From contig CM022370.1 of assembly GCA_011800155.1 (NCBI GenBank), positions 1,054,001-1,118,000 of the forward strand: 64,000 nt of DNA, given 5' to 3'. Made by a program: the position numbers and the translations under genes. The notes under the pieces are model-generated. The model worked only from the letters and a program-made list of their open reading frames with translations, was not told the DNA's origin and searched no databases. This document shows positions 22,050-34,700 of the stretch, one piece after another. Numbering within the stretch: position 1 is the first letter of the stretch; each line of letters opens with the position of its first letter. Source of the stretch: Flammulina velutipes. Taxonomy: Eukaryota; Basidiomycota; Agaricomycetes; Agaricales; Physalacriaceae.

Positions 22050-24471
22050 TCATGAATCTCTCCGCGCAATGCTAATATACAGTGGGAGGTTCTCCCCTTC
22101 ATCCGATTCTCCCTCTAAGGCCGGGATCATCACCAAACAAGCCTTCCGCTGCAACCTATCCAAGTCTTTCGTCGGAGCCAGTACAAAGTTACTGACAATC
22201 TCAATCAACAGCGCTTGCATCTCATAAATCGCAAACCGCCAGCCTATACATGTACGCACACCTCCCGCAAAGGTCAATCTGACATGGACCATTAGAACTT
22301 GGGGATAAAAGAAGATGCATGGCCTACAGGTTGCCATAGACGCCGAGGGTTGGTCCCCTTTTGTCCACGCGCTCTTGAAGCCATCGCTCGGGATTGAACA
22401 CGTCGGCGTCGGGTCCCCAGACTAGCTTGTTTCTGTTATATGTGTACCCATAATTAGTATCTGCTATGTCCAACCCGAACAATACATTCACAGACCTATT
22501 GTATCCTGCGATGGAGGCGAAAATCTTCGTCCCTTTTGGAACAGGTAGCTCTGTAATCAATATCCCATCGGATGTGCGTATGGGGGTCGCCAACGGGAGA
22601 ACGTCGTCACGGGCAGCTTGCCTGTAGTTGTGATACAAGGCCGGATGGACCCTCATAGCTTCCTAGGTACACAAATGAGCTCGACAATGCACTCGACACG
22701 AAAGAGAGACGGGACGGACCTTCATGACGGCCGTCGTATAGGGCATATTGCCAAAATCTCTTGCTGTCATTTCAGCGTCTCCCCGATTGATCATGGCAGC
22801 TTCTGTGGCCCGTATCTCTTGTCGGAGCTTGTCTTGCACGTTCGGGTTACTAGCTAACTCGTAAAGGACCCAACACATAGACGTGGCAACTGTTTCGTGA
22901 CCCGCCAGAAGCAACGTTCTGCATAGATTCTCAGTATTACCAGATCGTTACAATGGAACAGACGAACCTCATCTGGGCCAACATCTCTTCGTGTGTCAGT
23001 TGCGTATCTGCATTCTCCGACGCGTTGGCCTTGACTAGGGTACGTTCAATAAGATAAACACGTAGAACTTAGAACGTGCCCGTGAACTCACCAAGCAGAC
23101 TCAACAAATCCTTTTGCGCTTTCCCTTGCTTCAGTTCATCCATCTTCATGAGTATCAAGTTTTCCGCCATGTCAGATGCCAGCTTAGCCGTCTGACGCGT
23201 ATGCGCCATCATCTTGCTACCCGAATACTCCGCCCTAAGCTGCAAGATTCGAAGCGGTAGTTGCGTTTGGAGGAATATACCCATCTTTGAAGGGGAACCG
23301 AGTGTGTCGTTCCTACATACATATTCGATTACTGACACATCCACCGTACACAAAATTGCCACTCACATCAGTCCAAAATATGCCTTCATGAGCGCGTTGT
23401 CCTTCTCAGCCAAAGCGCCAAATTGGTAGTTAAAGGCAGCTACAACGCATCAGTTATCTATACCTATTTATTTTAAATTTCCAAGCGGAAAACCAACCTT
23501 CTCCCAAAGAGTCCATGGTAGCCCTAGAAAGCCAGGTCGCCACATTGATCTGAGCACCCTGACCCGGTTTGCTGAAGATGATATCGTTCCACTTCACAGT
23601 CAGCTTGGACCGAACAGTGAGCTCTCGTACTTTTCGGTATTGCATCAGGCGCTCGTACCTGTGAAGCGGTTCGCTGGAAGATTGGAATGAACGATTTACA
23701 TTCCGGAGCTGTTGACATTCAAGATGAGGAAGGAGGACGAATCATGCAGGGGCATTGACTCACCTCCGAAGCCTGGCAGCATGACCTTGCGTTGGCGCTT
23801 GTGGATGCTACCTACAATGGACATCAAGACCTTGGCCTCTCCACGGAATTGAAAGACCAACTAACCGTCAGCCCAGAGTAACCCGCGGCCCATAAGAATG
23901 CGACTGATCTCAGTTCTTTCAGGCCATTTCTCGAAGCCATAACCTTTCGAAGAGGTGAATAGAGGTGCACTATCACAATGGGGCCGTACGTACCGGACGT
24001 ATGGAAGATATACTGGAGCGCTTTTGGGTCAGACACCAACAGCCGGTTTTCCTAAACTCCCGTTAGCGCCTAATTGCTCATCAAGCACAATAGGAATGGA
24101 CCAACACCAAAAACACCCTTCACGCGAACAACGTCTCCGTATTGTTTCTGCCACTTGAAATCCACCTCACCAGCCTGACTTTGGAATATCTCCACGAGGT
24201 TACCTGCCGCCAACTCAATGAAGATAATATACATGAATGGCAGAGCGCACGAACCAAGAACGAAAGATTCAGCAGGTGGTCCAGGAAGGCGTCGTACAAT
24301 AGATTGATAGTGCCTGATTAGTAGACGAATGCAATGCAAGCTAGCAAGGAGTCCAATGCATGCGACAATGCGCACTGTGAATGAAGACTATGATAATACG
24401 CGAGTTAGTTTCACGATGAATACAGCATCATAGCAAACCTTGACCTCGTTCATCGAGTCTAGGTAGCCCAT
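22050..24471 (-). CDS. Cytochrome P450 monooxygenase
   Basis: Heme-thiolate monooxygenase anchored in the ER membrane. Fourteen exons join in frame (first 24471-24439, last 22278-22050), about 571 residues. The N-terminus has a hydrophobic anchor (IVACIGLLASLHCI) followed by the hinge RRLPGPP. The C-helix region reads WADGSIHKRQRKVMLPGFG; the I-helix oxygen-activation motif is LAGHETVATSMCW (AGxET); the K-helix ExxR is EAMR; the PERF-type motif is FNPERW; and the heme loop is FAGGVRTCIGWRF with the axial cysteine. All signatures are intact, so it should be functional. Substrate cannot be inferred. No partner reductase or other biosynthetic enzyme is adjacent; the 3' side faces the repeat tract. 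Confidence 0.93.
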
Positions 24472-24674
24472 GATGAGGGGTTTAATGCGCGTTGGGGGTA
24501 ACAGATAAAGAACGTTTAAAGCATACGATTTGTGCGTGGGGTCGCTTAGAGATTACTTCACCCATCGAACCCATGATTAGAACAGAAGTGTATTTGTGTG
24601 TCATACGCACGGAGCGCGGCGACGGATATAGGGTATACACCTTGAGGGATTATCGTGGCGTGGGAGCGCCCTGA

Positions 24675-27441
24675 TCATCGATCATCTGCTAAAGAGTTCT
24701 CAAGCGCGCTGAGAATAAACGCCTGTATATTCGGCGACGCTTCCTTCATTAATTTGATTGAACGCGTCTCGTCTATGATCAAGAAATCAGCTCTGTTTTC
24801 CCGGGATCCAGAGAAGAACGCACTAATCGGAACTACCCTTCCATGTCGTTTTTTGATCTTCCCATTCAACACGAACGGATGGTCCGATGGTACGGCTACC
24901 AAGGAGTTCTGTGCAATGTTGGTGAACATGTTAAGAATAGCCGACAGCGCGCTCACCTTAGAATACCATGCCCGAAGGTCATCTGGGTCGTCAGATGATA
25001 CGGACGGTAAATCAGCTTGCCCGACAACCTGCACAATTCCTTTCAGTTTGGAGGAGGCGTTAGGCCCTGAAATGCGCGCTGTCAGTCATCGTTACGTCTA
25101 AAGGGAGCTTGATACATACATCTTTGCTTCAAAAGTCCAACCATAGGTCGACAACCCGGTCCGTGTCCCATGAGAATGACTTGCTTTGCTCCAGATAATC
25201 TATCAATCCTAAGTTCCCCATTGTTCGTATCACATGGAAGGACGCACTGGACAAAGTTATCCCAGAGGTATATTAAGATGTCGTTAGTGAGGACACTGGA
25301 AACCTTCGCTGGCTGAAAACGAGATCAATTAAATGAGCCAGACTCGGTGAGTTACAACCGACCTTCATGTTCAATTTGGAGAGGAAAGGTTTTGGATATA
25401 AATTCACATCTAACAACGCGTAACCTTGATTCGTTATCCAGGGTATGATACTCTTCGAGACGTCGACCTGTGCAGAGAAGTGTTGATCAGTATCTGATTG
25501 AATAACCACGAAGAAGAGATCCAAACCAAATATGACATCTCTAAATCGAGCTGGCAGGTTGAAGCAGATTCTAGCTCCCCTTGTATATTACCGCTAAAAC
25601 TCATCTGAATATGCCTCATTATATGTAAGAGCTCAGACTCACAATTCATGCATGAAGAATATCAAGGTCTCGCAACTTAAAATGTTGGTCCTGAGAAATG
25701 GCGTTAATAGATTAAATACAAAGATCATAGTCGAGGACTTACGAGCACATTACTTGAGCACCGAATCTGTCATTCATCTCCCCATCTAAAAGCGGTACCT
25801 GCATCATACCACGTTCTGAGAGGTCATTATGCCTGTATATCTTCAAGATCTCTGTTGCGGGATGTGTGAGACGTATGCATATCAAGATCACCGTTCATAC
25901 CAGGTATAGATATCGTTTCTGAAATGAAATCTAGGCAACCATAAATCGTTCGGCTAACGTTGACAAATAGAAATAGCATACCTTCTCGCGGCTCGCAGGC
26001 CTGTACATTAATCGACCGCCAGAACCGACTTTGCCATTTGGCGACTAGCCAAACGGTCTCTGTCCCCACTTCATTCGCTACCATGGCAGGAAGCTCGGGA
26101 GGTGCTTCACCGATGACGACTCGCGTTACAGCTAGTGCCGATTGAGCAACAGCCTCCACGTTGTAACCCCCCTACCCAGTCAAAGTCAGACGGGGGGAAA
26201 GAGATGCCTATTCCGAGGAGAAAAACTGACCTCCAAAGCGACAACCAAACGACCACCCGCCAGGCCAGATAACATGTGTGTCATATGGGCGTATCCTGTG
26301 GGCGAAATTTCGCACCCACCAAGAGGATCTCCGGCTGCAGCATCAAATCCGGCAGAGACTAGCGCAACTATTGAGTCTCTTCCTCGCTAGAAAGAGAAAA
26401 AGACTGACTTATGACTAGCTGTGGCGAGAATTCCATAGCGATGGGCATTACAATAGTTTGGAATGCATGCAGATACTCAGCGTCTCCCATCCCGCCTTCA
26501 GGCCAGGGTATGTTGATTGAACTTGTATGCAGTATAAGGATTTGAGGGTTAGAAGTCGCCAATCGCGTACTTACTAACCAAGACCGGGACCTTCGCCAGA
26601 TGACTGTGCGCCGCCATACGGTCCGTTGGGATAGAAAGTACCGCCGTCGAATCGATGCAAAGATATGTATAAAATACTGGGGTCGGACTCGAAAGCTTTC
26701 TGAGTGCCATTGCCTTTCAAAGAAGATCAGCAGGGTTCCGGCGGTTCTAGCAGACGATCTTACCATGATGCACATCCCTTTAAGAGACGTAAGACTTTTG
26801 CAGCAAAATTAAGGGGAGATATACCAATCAAGGATCAGAATCCTTTGGATCCCTGTTTCCTGCTGAACAGCCTTGCAAGCTACGGCGACATTGTTGAAGA
26901 AACAAAACCCCATAGCCTTGCTCGGCTCAGCATGATGCCCTGGCGGGCGTACTATGGCTATGGCTTTCTTGATATTCGTCATGTCCCGCGCAACAGCCAA
27001 GCACGCCTCTATGACGCCGCCACAGCTGAGTAGTGCCGCCTGTGTAGTTTCTGGGTTGACATACAGAGAAATACCATCATAATGCTCCTTGGACTTTTCC
27101 ACGTCGTCCCTCGTCATGTCTAAACATATGTGCCGTTTAGATGGGCCGTAAAGTGTACGTGATACAAAACGCTTACGCTGAATATTCTGTATCTCATCCC
27201 AGTGGTCTTCGCTGTGCACTAATAAGACGTGATTTTTATGTGCAGGTCTTATGGGTAGCAGCTTTAGTTTTTTGTCACATCCAGATTCAGTTATGAGTTC
27301 CCAGGTGCGAGTGATGCGTTCAGGACATTCAAAGTGGTCCCCAACCCAGGAGCGATGTTCATTGACTTTGGTAGAGTAGACGACGCCGACAGTTTGTTGG
27401 AAAGGGTTGCTAATAGGAAGCGAAGACGAGCGGCCAGCCAT
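24675..27441 (-). CDS. HDA1: Class II histone deacetylase HDA1 with C-terminal Arb2-like domain
   Basis: Zn-dependent lysine deacetylase of histone tails, expected in the nucleus. Fourteen exons (27441-27177 down to 25066-24675), about 694 residues. The deacetylase domain (about residues 20-370) shows [59 protein letters not shown] and [14 protein letters not shown], all the expected Zn and catalytic positions. After a linker ([20 protein letters not shown]) comes an Arb2-like domain ([35 protein letters not shown]). The 14-nt exon 26777-26764 carries DVHHG between two introns, and an 18-nt exon lies at 25918-25901. The last intron has two in-frame acceptors 12 nt apart (exon start 25078 or 25066). 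It shares a 203-bp divergent promoter with the eIF2-alpha gene. Confidence 0.92.
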
Positions 27442-27644
27442 TCAGAGTGAGTGGCTGAAAGTTGGTGGAACAAGTCCAAGAAGGTTGAAGTCGAGTGTTA
27501 AAGCAGGGGCGCAAATATTCCCACGGCATTGATCAAAAATCGTTTGCCGGCGAGTCATCTGGTGTGATCCATCCATCCTTGTTGCTGTACAGCTACTTTC
27601 TTTCATTTTTTCTTTTAACGCGGCGGCGAGAAGGACAGTTCGAG

Positions 27645-28932
27645 ATGCGCTACTATGAACAAAAATACCCAGAGGTCGACGAGCTTGTCATGGTTCAAGT
27701 GCGCCAGATTGCCGAGATGGGCGCCTACGTTAAGCTGGTGCGTTATGCGCAATATCCGGGGGACTATACATACTCACTACATAATCGATCTCTTTTCTTT
27801 TCGCGTCTAGCTCGAGTACGACAACACCGAAGGAATGATCCTCCTTTCTGAGCTCTCTCGAAGACGTATACGTTCCGTGCAAAAGCTTATCCGAGTAGGC
27901 AGAAATGAGGTCGTCGTCGTTCTCAGGGTTGACAAGGAGAAAGGTGCGTTACACGAGTCTTCCCAATGCCTACAAGCTCTCAACGCACACAGGATACATT
28001 GATCTGTCGAAACGTCGTGTATCACCCGAAGATATCACAAAATGCGAAGAGCGGTACATGAAGTCAAAAACAGTGGCCGGAATTCTTAGGCACGTAGCCT
28101 CACGTATTACGAGCGTTGAAGCGGAAGGAGAGGGCGATGTGCCAGCCGCAACCAAAGAAATCGAGGCTGAAGTGGACGCAGAGGCTGAAGCTGCCCCCGA
28201 AGCAGAGGCAGATGCCCCAAAAAGCAGGCGAGGAAAGCGGGAAGCTGGGCCAGGCTTTGGTGGACCAGGCGAAGAAGAACGACTGGAAAAACTGTACGAC
28301 GCTGTTGCTTGGCCTCTGGGCCGGACCTTTGGTCATCCGTATGATGCCTTCAAGCTAGCACTAACGTGAGCATTCCACTCGCACACTTTTTATCAGTTCT
28401 AACTAGGACATCATCTAGTGAACCCGCTACGCTCACCAATGCGCTACCCAAACCCATCTCGCAAAACACCCTCGCAGTGCTGATGGCCACGATCGCTCGT
28501 CGGCTTACACCTCAACCTATCAAACTACGTGCTGATATCGAATTGACGTGCTACACGCCTCAGGGCATCGATGCCATCAAGAAGGCGCTGAGGAAAGGAG
28601 AGAAGGAGAGCACCGAGCAAGTGCCCATCAAGGCCAAGCTCGTTGCTCCTCCACTGTACGTGTTGAGCACTAGTGCTGGAGATAAGTACGCTGCCGTAGA
28701 ACGTCTTGAGAGGGCAATCGAAAGCATCCAACACACCATCGAGGAGCAGGGTGGTACATTGGTCGTGAAGATGAGGGTACGTCTCCATAGACGTCATTTA
28801 CTAGTGTGCTGACTTTTTTTTTCATAGCCCAAAGCTGTCTCGGAAACCGACGAACAGGATTTGGCGCAACTCATGGCCAAGGCAAGTCAGGAAAATGCAG
28901 AAGTATCTGGAGACGAAGAGGAAGAAGAGTAG
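27645..28932 (+). CDS. SUI2: Translation initiation factor eIF2 subunit alpha
   Basis: Alpha subunit of eIF2, which delivers initiator Met-tRNA to the 40S ribosome. Five exons: 27645-27737, 27811-27943, 27993-28365, 28419-28776 and 28828-28932; 353 residues. The S1 domain begins [19 protein letters not shown], and the regulatory phospho-serine segment [13 protein letters not shown] is intact, so control by eIF2 kinases is expected. The helical domain ([20 protein letters not shown]) and C-terminal domain follow, ending in an acidic tail. Between ILRHVASRI and [12 protein letters not shown] there is an extra Ala/Glu-rich and then basic/glycine-rich stretch of about 55 residues that yeast and animal proteins lack, which explains the unusual length (304-315 is usual). 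Confidence 0.96.
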
Positions 28933-29092
28933 TGGCTGGATACTACTACTACCATGTAAATGATTTTGTACAACATGGGATGATATTACGGCCTCACGAT
29001 GACAGCAAGGAACTGAGGATGAGGGAGCTTTCAAATGTGGCGCAATTGATCATGGAATTGATCGGCTTGATCTCCTTCATTCCTACTACCAA

Positions 29093-29596
29093 ATGGCCTC
29101 TGAAGTCCCCGCGAAATCCCTTTTTCTCGTCTGGGCACCAGACAAAACCGACGAAGGTGCACTGGACCGCCGCTTGGCAGTTCGTCCGCGCCATTTTGAG
29201 GATGCACAGGCCAATTTCGCTACCGGACTAATTCGTGCGTAGACATTAGTACTGACAGAGCCATCGATGATAACCAAGTGGTGATCAGGCGTCGCTGGCG
29301 CACATCTGGACGAGAACACGCCCGAGTTGGAGGGCGGAAAGAAGAACATGAAGGGATCCATGTTCATCTGCGAAGCGGCGTCGATTGAAGAGTACGTGAC
29401 CGTTCTTCTCTTCGGCTGCTCACTCATTCGCCCCGCCAGAGTGAGAGACCTGATGAAGCGCGATATTTATTACACGTCCGGAGTGGTGAGTTGGCGCTTT
29501 GAACTCTCAGTGATAATTATTTGTTAATCGATGCGAAAGTGGGACATAGAGAAGCTTGTTATCCGACCTTTCCTTTCTGCCAGGCCTCTGCCTTAG
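29093..29596 (+). CDS. YciI-like (YCII domain) protein, copy 1
   Basis: Four exons (29093-29234, 29289-29391, 29440-29485, 29540-29596), 115 residues. The order LFLVWAPDK...R...H...A...GSMFICEAASIEEVRDLMKRD...WDIEKLVIRPF is the ferredoxin-like YCII fold, found in small enzymes or accessory subunits of unclear role. No targeting peptide is visible. The copy at 40143-40626 has the same fold and shares two intron positions (phase 1 after the ...GLI/GMV block, phase 0 just before WD), so the two are old paralogues. The gene follows eIF2-alpha by about 160 bp on the same strand. Confidence 0.85.
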
Positions 29597-29676
29597 GAAT
29601 AGCGTAGTGTATGTCAATGACTCGAAGAAATTTTCGGAAACAGCCGTGACATTTTCGCGCCTTACCACCATCATCC

Positions 29677-29962
29677 ATGTCCGCCGTGCAAACGCAGACA
29701 TACCAATACAACGACTGTCTATCGTGTCGTATCATTGGCGCAGGCAGCCTAACAGGCCTCGGCGCCTACTCGATATACTCGTCCCGCGCAAATGCCCCTG
29801 GCTCAGTTAATGGGAGACGCGCGCTTGTGGGCGTCGGTGCAGTACTCATTGGTGCAGGCGTTATGCGGTGGTTCAAGTGCGTGTATTATCGTCTCGATGG
29901 TGCCTTTGCTGACGATGATATATCGAAGGAAACCATTAACCACGACACACGAACATCGATGA
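29677..29962 (+). CDS. DMAC1-like small mitochondrial membrane protein (DUF4536)
   Basis: Two exons (29677-29876 and 29929-29962), 77 residues. The motif DCLSCRIIGAGSLTG followed by a second hydrophobic segment (ALVGVGAVLIGAGVMRWF) matches the short two-helix domain of distal membrane-arm assembly complex protein 1, an assembly factor of respiratory complex I in animals; fungal members are uncharacterised. The intron has a good CTGAC branch site and the second exon adds a basic tail. Reading through the intron would give a 106-residue protein, an alternative I consider less likely. Its stop lies only 39 bp from the stop of the convergent ECHS1 gene. Confidence 0.7.
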
Positions 29963-30001
29963 ACCCCATTACTATACATTACACCACTCTTACATGAAAA
30001 T

Positions 30002-31006
30002 TCATTCGTTGGTGAATTGCGCTGGTCGCTTCTCAGCAAACGCCGCCATGCCTTGAAACGGTGTGAACAGACAGTCAACGTCGCCCAGTGAAACCACTCG
30101 CCTTCTTTTTGGTCCTTGGTGGCGAACAGTCCGTGGAAGATCCTCCGTTCAAACCTCAAGCCCTCTGATAGCGGCAATTCGTATGCGGCATTGACGACCT
30201 CCTTTCCAGCTTGCACAGAAAGCCTTCCTTTACTCGCAATAAGCTTCCCCATATCAACAGCCTCATCGACAACATTTCCTTCGACAACGCGGCTGACGAT
30301 GCCCCATTTCTCTGCCTCCGTAGCAGAGACCATTCGGCCAGTCAACACCATCTCCATAGCGCGAGACTTGCCTACAATCTGAGCCAGACGTTGGCTTCCG
30401 CCACCTCCTGGAATGACGCCGAGGTTAATCTCTGGCTGTCCGAATTTCGCAGTGGGCGAAGCGAGGATGATGTCGCACATGAGGGCGAGCTCACATCCAC
30501 CACCGAGCGCGAACCCGTTGACGGCTGCAATTACCGGTTTGCGTAGCTTGGTCATGAGAGCCCAGTTCTCCAAGAAGTTGTTCTTGTACACATCAGCGTC
30601 TATTGAATTCAATCAGTACAAGTGTGAATGGGAATTGAACTTTGTACATGTCTTGTCCTTCATCTCCTTGATATCCGCACCGGCTTCAGTCATTGTCAGT
30701 GGATAGCGGTGTTTGCGACAAGTTCTGCGACGCACCAGCAAAGGCCTTTTCTGATCCAGTCAAGACAATCGCGCCAACTTCATCGTCGTTGTCCGCCTCG
30801 CTCATCGCCGCGTTGAGCTCGAGAAAGAGCGGGGAGCTCAGCGCGTTGAGGGCTTTGGGCCGGTTGAGGGTGACGAGCACGACACCCGGTGCGGGTCGGG
30901 CTGTAAGGATATGTTCGTATTGTGCTGAAGACATGAGACGGATTGTGCCAATGGTAGAGCGTCGAGTATTAGCAAGCAAAGGACGAGCAAATGTGCTAAG
31001 TATCAT
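30002..31006 (-). CDS. ECHS1: Mitochondrial short-chain enoyl-CoA hydratase
   Basis: Hydrates 2-trans-enoyl-CoA in mitochondrial beta-oxidation and branched-chain amino acid breakdown. Four exons: 31006-30736, 30683-30648, 30599-30102 and 30051-30002; 284 residues. The N-terminus ([19 protein letters not shown]) is a typical mitochondrial presequence. The crotonase fold is intact: oxyanion-hole [15 protein letters not shown] and [15 protein letters not shown] include both catalytic glutamates, and GADIKEMKD is assembled across an intron. The last intron (30101-30052) appears to use a GC donor (AAG|GCGAGT) because only that junction gives the conserved C-terminus [13 protein letters not shown] in frame. 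Overlap of 3' ends with the DMAC1-like gene is avoided by only 39 bp. Confidence 0.94.
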
Positions 31007-31756
31007 GGTGGAAAGGCACCGGGGATCTATTTACCCGTCCCACCAAGTTCCCATTCGTGTGGGTCACGAGCTCAGTCAGTTCAGTAAAGTATGGCACCCA
31101 AGGGCGAACGGTCTTCTGGATCGCGACAGAAATTCTTCACAGCTTGTCCTCCATGCGACGCAACACAATTCGAAGCAATGGCCATGTGTGTGCGTTTTAT
31201 TGCGCCACAATGATATAATCATATCTAATCTTGGCCCGAAAAGGAAGTCCATCGCGAATGTGGCGCAGTAATTGTTCCGGGGGTGGTGCATGATTACTAC
31301 TTTTTGAACAGCTCACAAAGCTGATACAAATAGCTGTTACACAATAGTAGACACTCCGTCTTGGCTAAGTTATTAACGGCCGTGGGGATTTATATTTCGA
31401 CTCACCGTCGAATCCTCCGCCGCGCACGTTGTGTCTGTCACTGAGTGTTATTTATGAATCAGCAGTCGTCGGAGTCAATGCCATGGCGACATTCCAAGGA
31501 ACTGTTCTTAGGCAGCGTACAGCAGCTGGGTGGGATGCATAGTGACCACACAATTTATAGCCGGGTAGGATATATAATAAATCCAGAAGATTCACATATC
31601 TACCGTACTCATGTAACTTTGTAAGTATAACTCTAGTTAGTTGATGTGTGGCGTGTTTAATATTCACCAGCGACTACATACTTCACGTCAATAGATTCAA
31701 ATACAGAGGGTAAATACACAAGGTGGCCAACGGAATGAGAAAATAGGACTAAATAA
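31007..31756. other. Intergenic region, no gene seen
   Basis: A 750-bp spacer holding the ECHS1 promoter side and the 3' flank of the glutaminase-like gene. Open frames near 31076-31291 have no family signal. Nothing else was recognised. Confidence 0.5.
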
Positions 31757-34700
31757 TTATGTGTACTGTGGGGGTGGTTCATATCCACTCCTTGCCCTCA
31801 TCTCCTCCATTTCGCGTCTCAAATGCTCAACCTCGCTCCTCAAAAACGTTGCCTGTCCATCCGAGTTCGACCCATTCGATGAAGACCCCGCATAAGCTGA
31901 CCCATCAGGTTGATGTTGGGAAGGCGGACCGTACGTCATATGCAACAGTCCCGCCTTACCCGACTGAGGCGGCGGGTACATCGCAGGTATTGCAGGAACT
32001 GGAGGCACCATACTCTGGGGAGACGTCATATGATGCGCCACCGATGAATCGAAACTCGTCGTCGTTCTCGCTCCAGTGGTGAATGGGGGTCCCATACCAG
32101 TGTTTGGTGTTTGGTCGCCATATGGATTGTATGGCTGAGCGTGGTATTGCTCCCCTAGGATTTCCTGCGGCTCTGATCGCTCTTTTCGCCCGAACCAGCC
32201 AGACTCTTGAGCACCAGGACCGTAGCCATCATCCTTCCGGCGTTGTCGACGCCTCCAGAATATGATACCCACCACAATGAGAGCAAGTCCGGCCAGGCCA
32301 GCAACTACACCACCGATGATGCCACCTGTATTACTACTTTTGTTCGATGGATCGTTGGGGTCAGTCGCTGATACGGACTTGGGCTTTAGACTATACAGAG
32401 AGGTATGATTAGATCTTTCACATATATCCATAAGCTGAGACTTACTTGAGCGATAATATAGCGAACATGGCTCCTTGGGCAGGGCTAGCCGCCCCAGAGA
32501 TACTTGAACCATTGTTGGCACTATAAGTCGACGGAAAGACTCCTGCAGACTCGTTTGACGCCGCCTTGGTGTGGACCATTGATATCAGAGTGTCTCGGAC
32601 TTGCGTGTTAGACGTTGTTGCTGCTGTAAGCATAGTCCAATCTGCGCGTGTATTATGTTAGTGAATGTCGGTCGATCAAGAATTCGAAACGACGGACGCG
32701 ACTTCACTTCGTTGGCAACACTGCTATCGTACTGTAAACCAAACGATCCCGCAACTTCAGCCTGGCTTGCATAGAACGCGTCTTGTCCAGCAAATATCTG
32801 TATTTCGTCAGTACTACGGCGCCGACAAGGATGAGATTACGCACACTATCATCAACCAATCCTGTCCCGAGCAACTTATCCGCAAACAAGTTATAGATCA
32901 AAGCCCAAGAAGATAGCTCATTGTAGGAAGACACCAGATGGCCCTGTGGCGCCGCAAAGCTCTTCCAGTTTTGGATGAAGTCGTCTGCTTGACTCTGCGA
33001 CAACATACCAATCAGTCACCGTCAAGGGCACTATACCAACCGACGTACCGAATACGACTTTGCATCCGCATCATTCCCAACGGCCGAAGCTATTTCTGAC
33101 ATCGCCTTAACTCCCATGATCCCTTTGAGAGCAAGGTTCGTCATGTTCGCAGCGTTCAGACCATCCGCGTCCGTACTAAAAAAAAGTAAGATAATGTCCT
33201 GAAGAGAAGGGTACAACGCACAATCCGTTTGGAGTCACGACCTTGCTGTCAACCAAATAATCAGCGAAAGATTTGTATGTCGAGTACTGGAAAATGACTG
33301 TGTCAGTCGATATACCAAACGACATAGCGGAAGAAATCTCACATATTCGTGCAACATAGATCCGTCACCCGAGAACCTAGCATGGGCCCAGCCCATGATG
33401 AGCATATCGCCAGAATCTGTAGTTTGAATTAGTAGGCGTACGAGATACTTGTCCCCACGCACCCTCGATGGCACGAAAGATGTTGGGATCGCTGTTTCCA
33501 TCGATATAAGGGTAAGCGGCGCCTGATGGTCGTTCAGATATTATACAGACATCTCGTGGTTGATGTTACTCACCTAAATCGGGACCTGCGTAGTCGCGGG
33601 AGTACATTGGCGAGGACTGATAGCTCAATAGCGGCGACAATAGTGACCCAGCCCAACTGGGGTTGAAGTACAGATAGATCGGAAATGCCGCGTATATCAC
33701 ATCGACGGGATTAGAGCGCCTAAGGGAGATTCGGATTAGGGTGTTCGGGCAAGGGGAGTGATGATCAGTGCTCACTGTGAGTTACCAGTATCTCGCATGA
33801 ACGTCATGACATCCGAGGTGTTGAAACCGCCGTCACTATTTCGGGATATAGTGATGTCGACGGCCAACGATTGACGGGCTGAAAGGGAGACAAGATCGGC
33901 GTAGTCGTCGGATATTGCTTTTGCGTCGGCCAGAACTCTTTCATCAAGATCAGTGGCGCGTTGTTGAGCATCGTTGAAATCTCCCATAAAGAAATCGATC
34001 TAGGTAAAAGGTCAGATGAGCGAATGTTCAACTAATCAAAGATATACTTACAGCATCATCCACGGTGTCGTACTCGCTGAAGAAATATGAATGCCGACTT
34101 TGATTTCCCGATGTTGAGGTCATTAGGATAGCAGGGTCACGAACGAGACCAATGCCCCACACTACGGGAGCGGAGGTGCTCGTTATGTTACCCAGGTCGG
34201 CAGCGTGTGATAGAACGACAAAATTACTAGAAAAAGAAGTTGGTCAATAGGAAATGATAATGAGATGTGGCGCTCACTCGCTGATGCCACGAAAGGCTGT
34301 ATCAACGCTATCGAACAACTCGCCATTTACTGCAAAGTCACCTCTAACATCAGAATCCTTCCCCGTTTGATAAGTGCTAGAGTCACTCTGTAGTAAGTGA
34401 AGCATCAGCTATTGCTCGAGATGAGAATCATTGTAGACGCACCGCAGACATAGCATAATAGACCACTCCATCTTCTACCAAGTCCTTGATTTCGACTACA
34501 CTCTCTGGAGATTGTCGGAAACATTGATGAAACGTTGTAGAATCAGTTTTGGTAGTGTTCCATTGCGCCGCACTCGCATCATCACCGGAGATCCATTCTA
34601 TACCATGCTCAGTGGTGAAGTGTCGTGGAAGCTACATCAGATACGTACCACAGCTGATGTCAGAATAGAATTGGACACTATGGGATTGTCCGTCGTTCGA

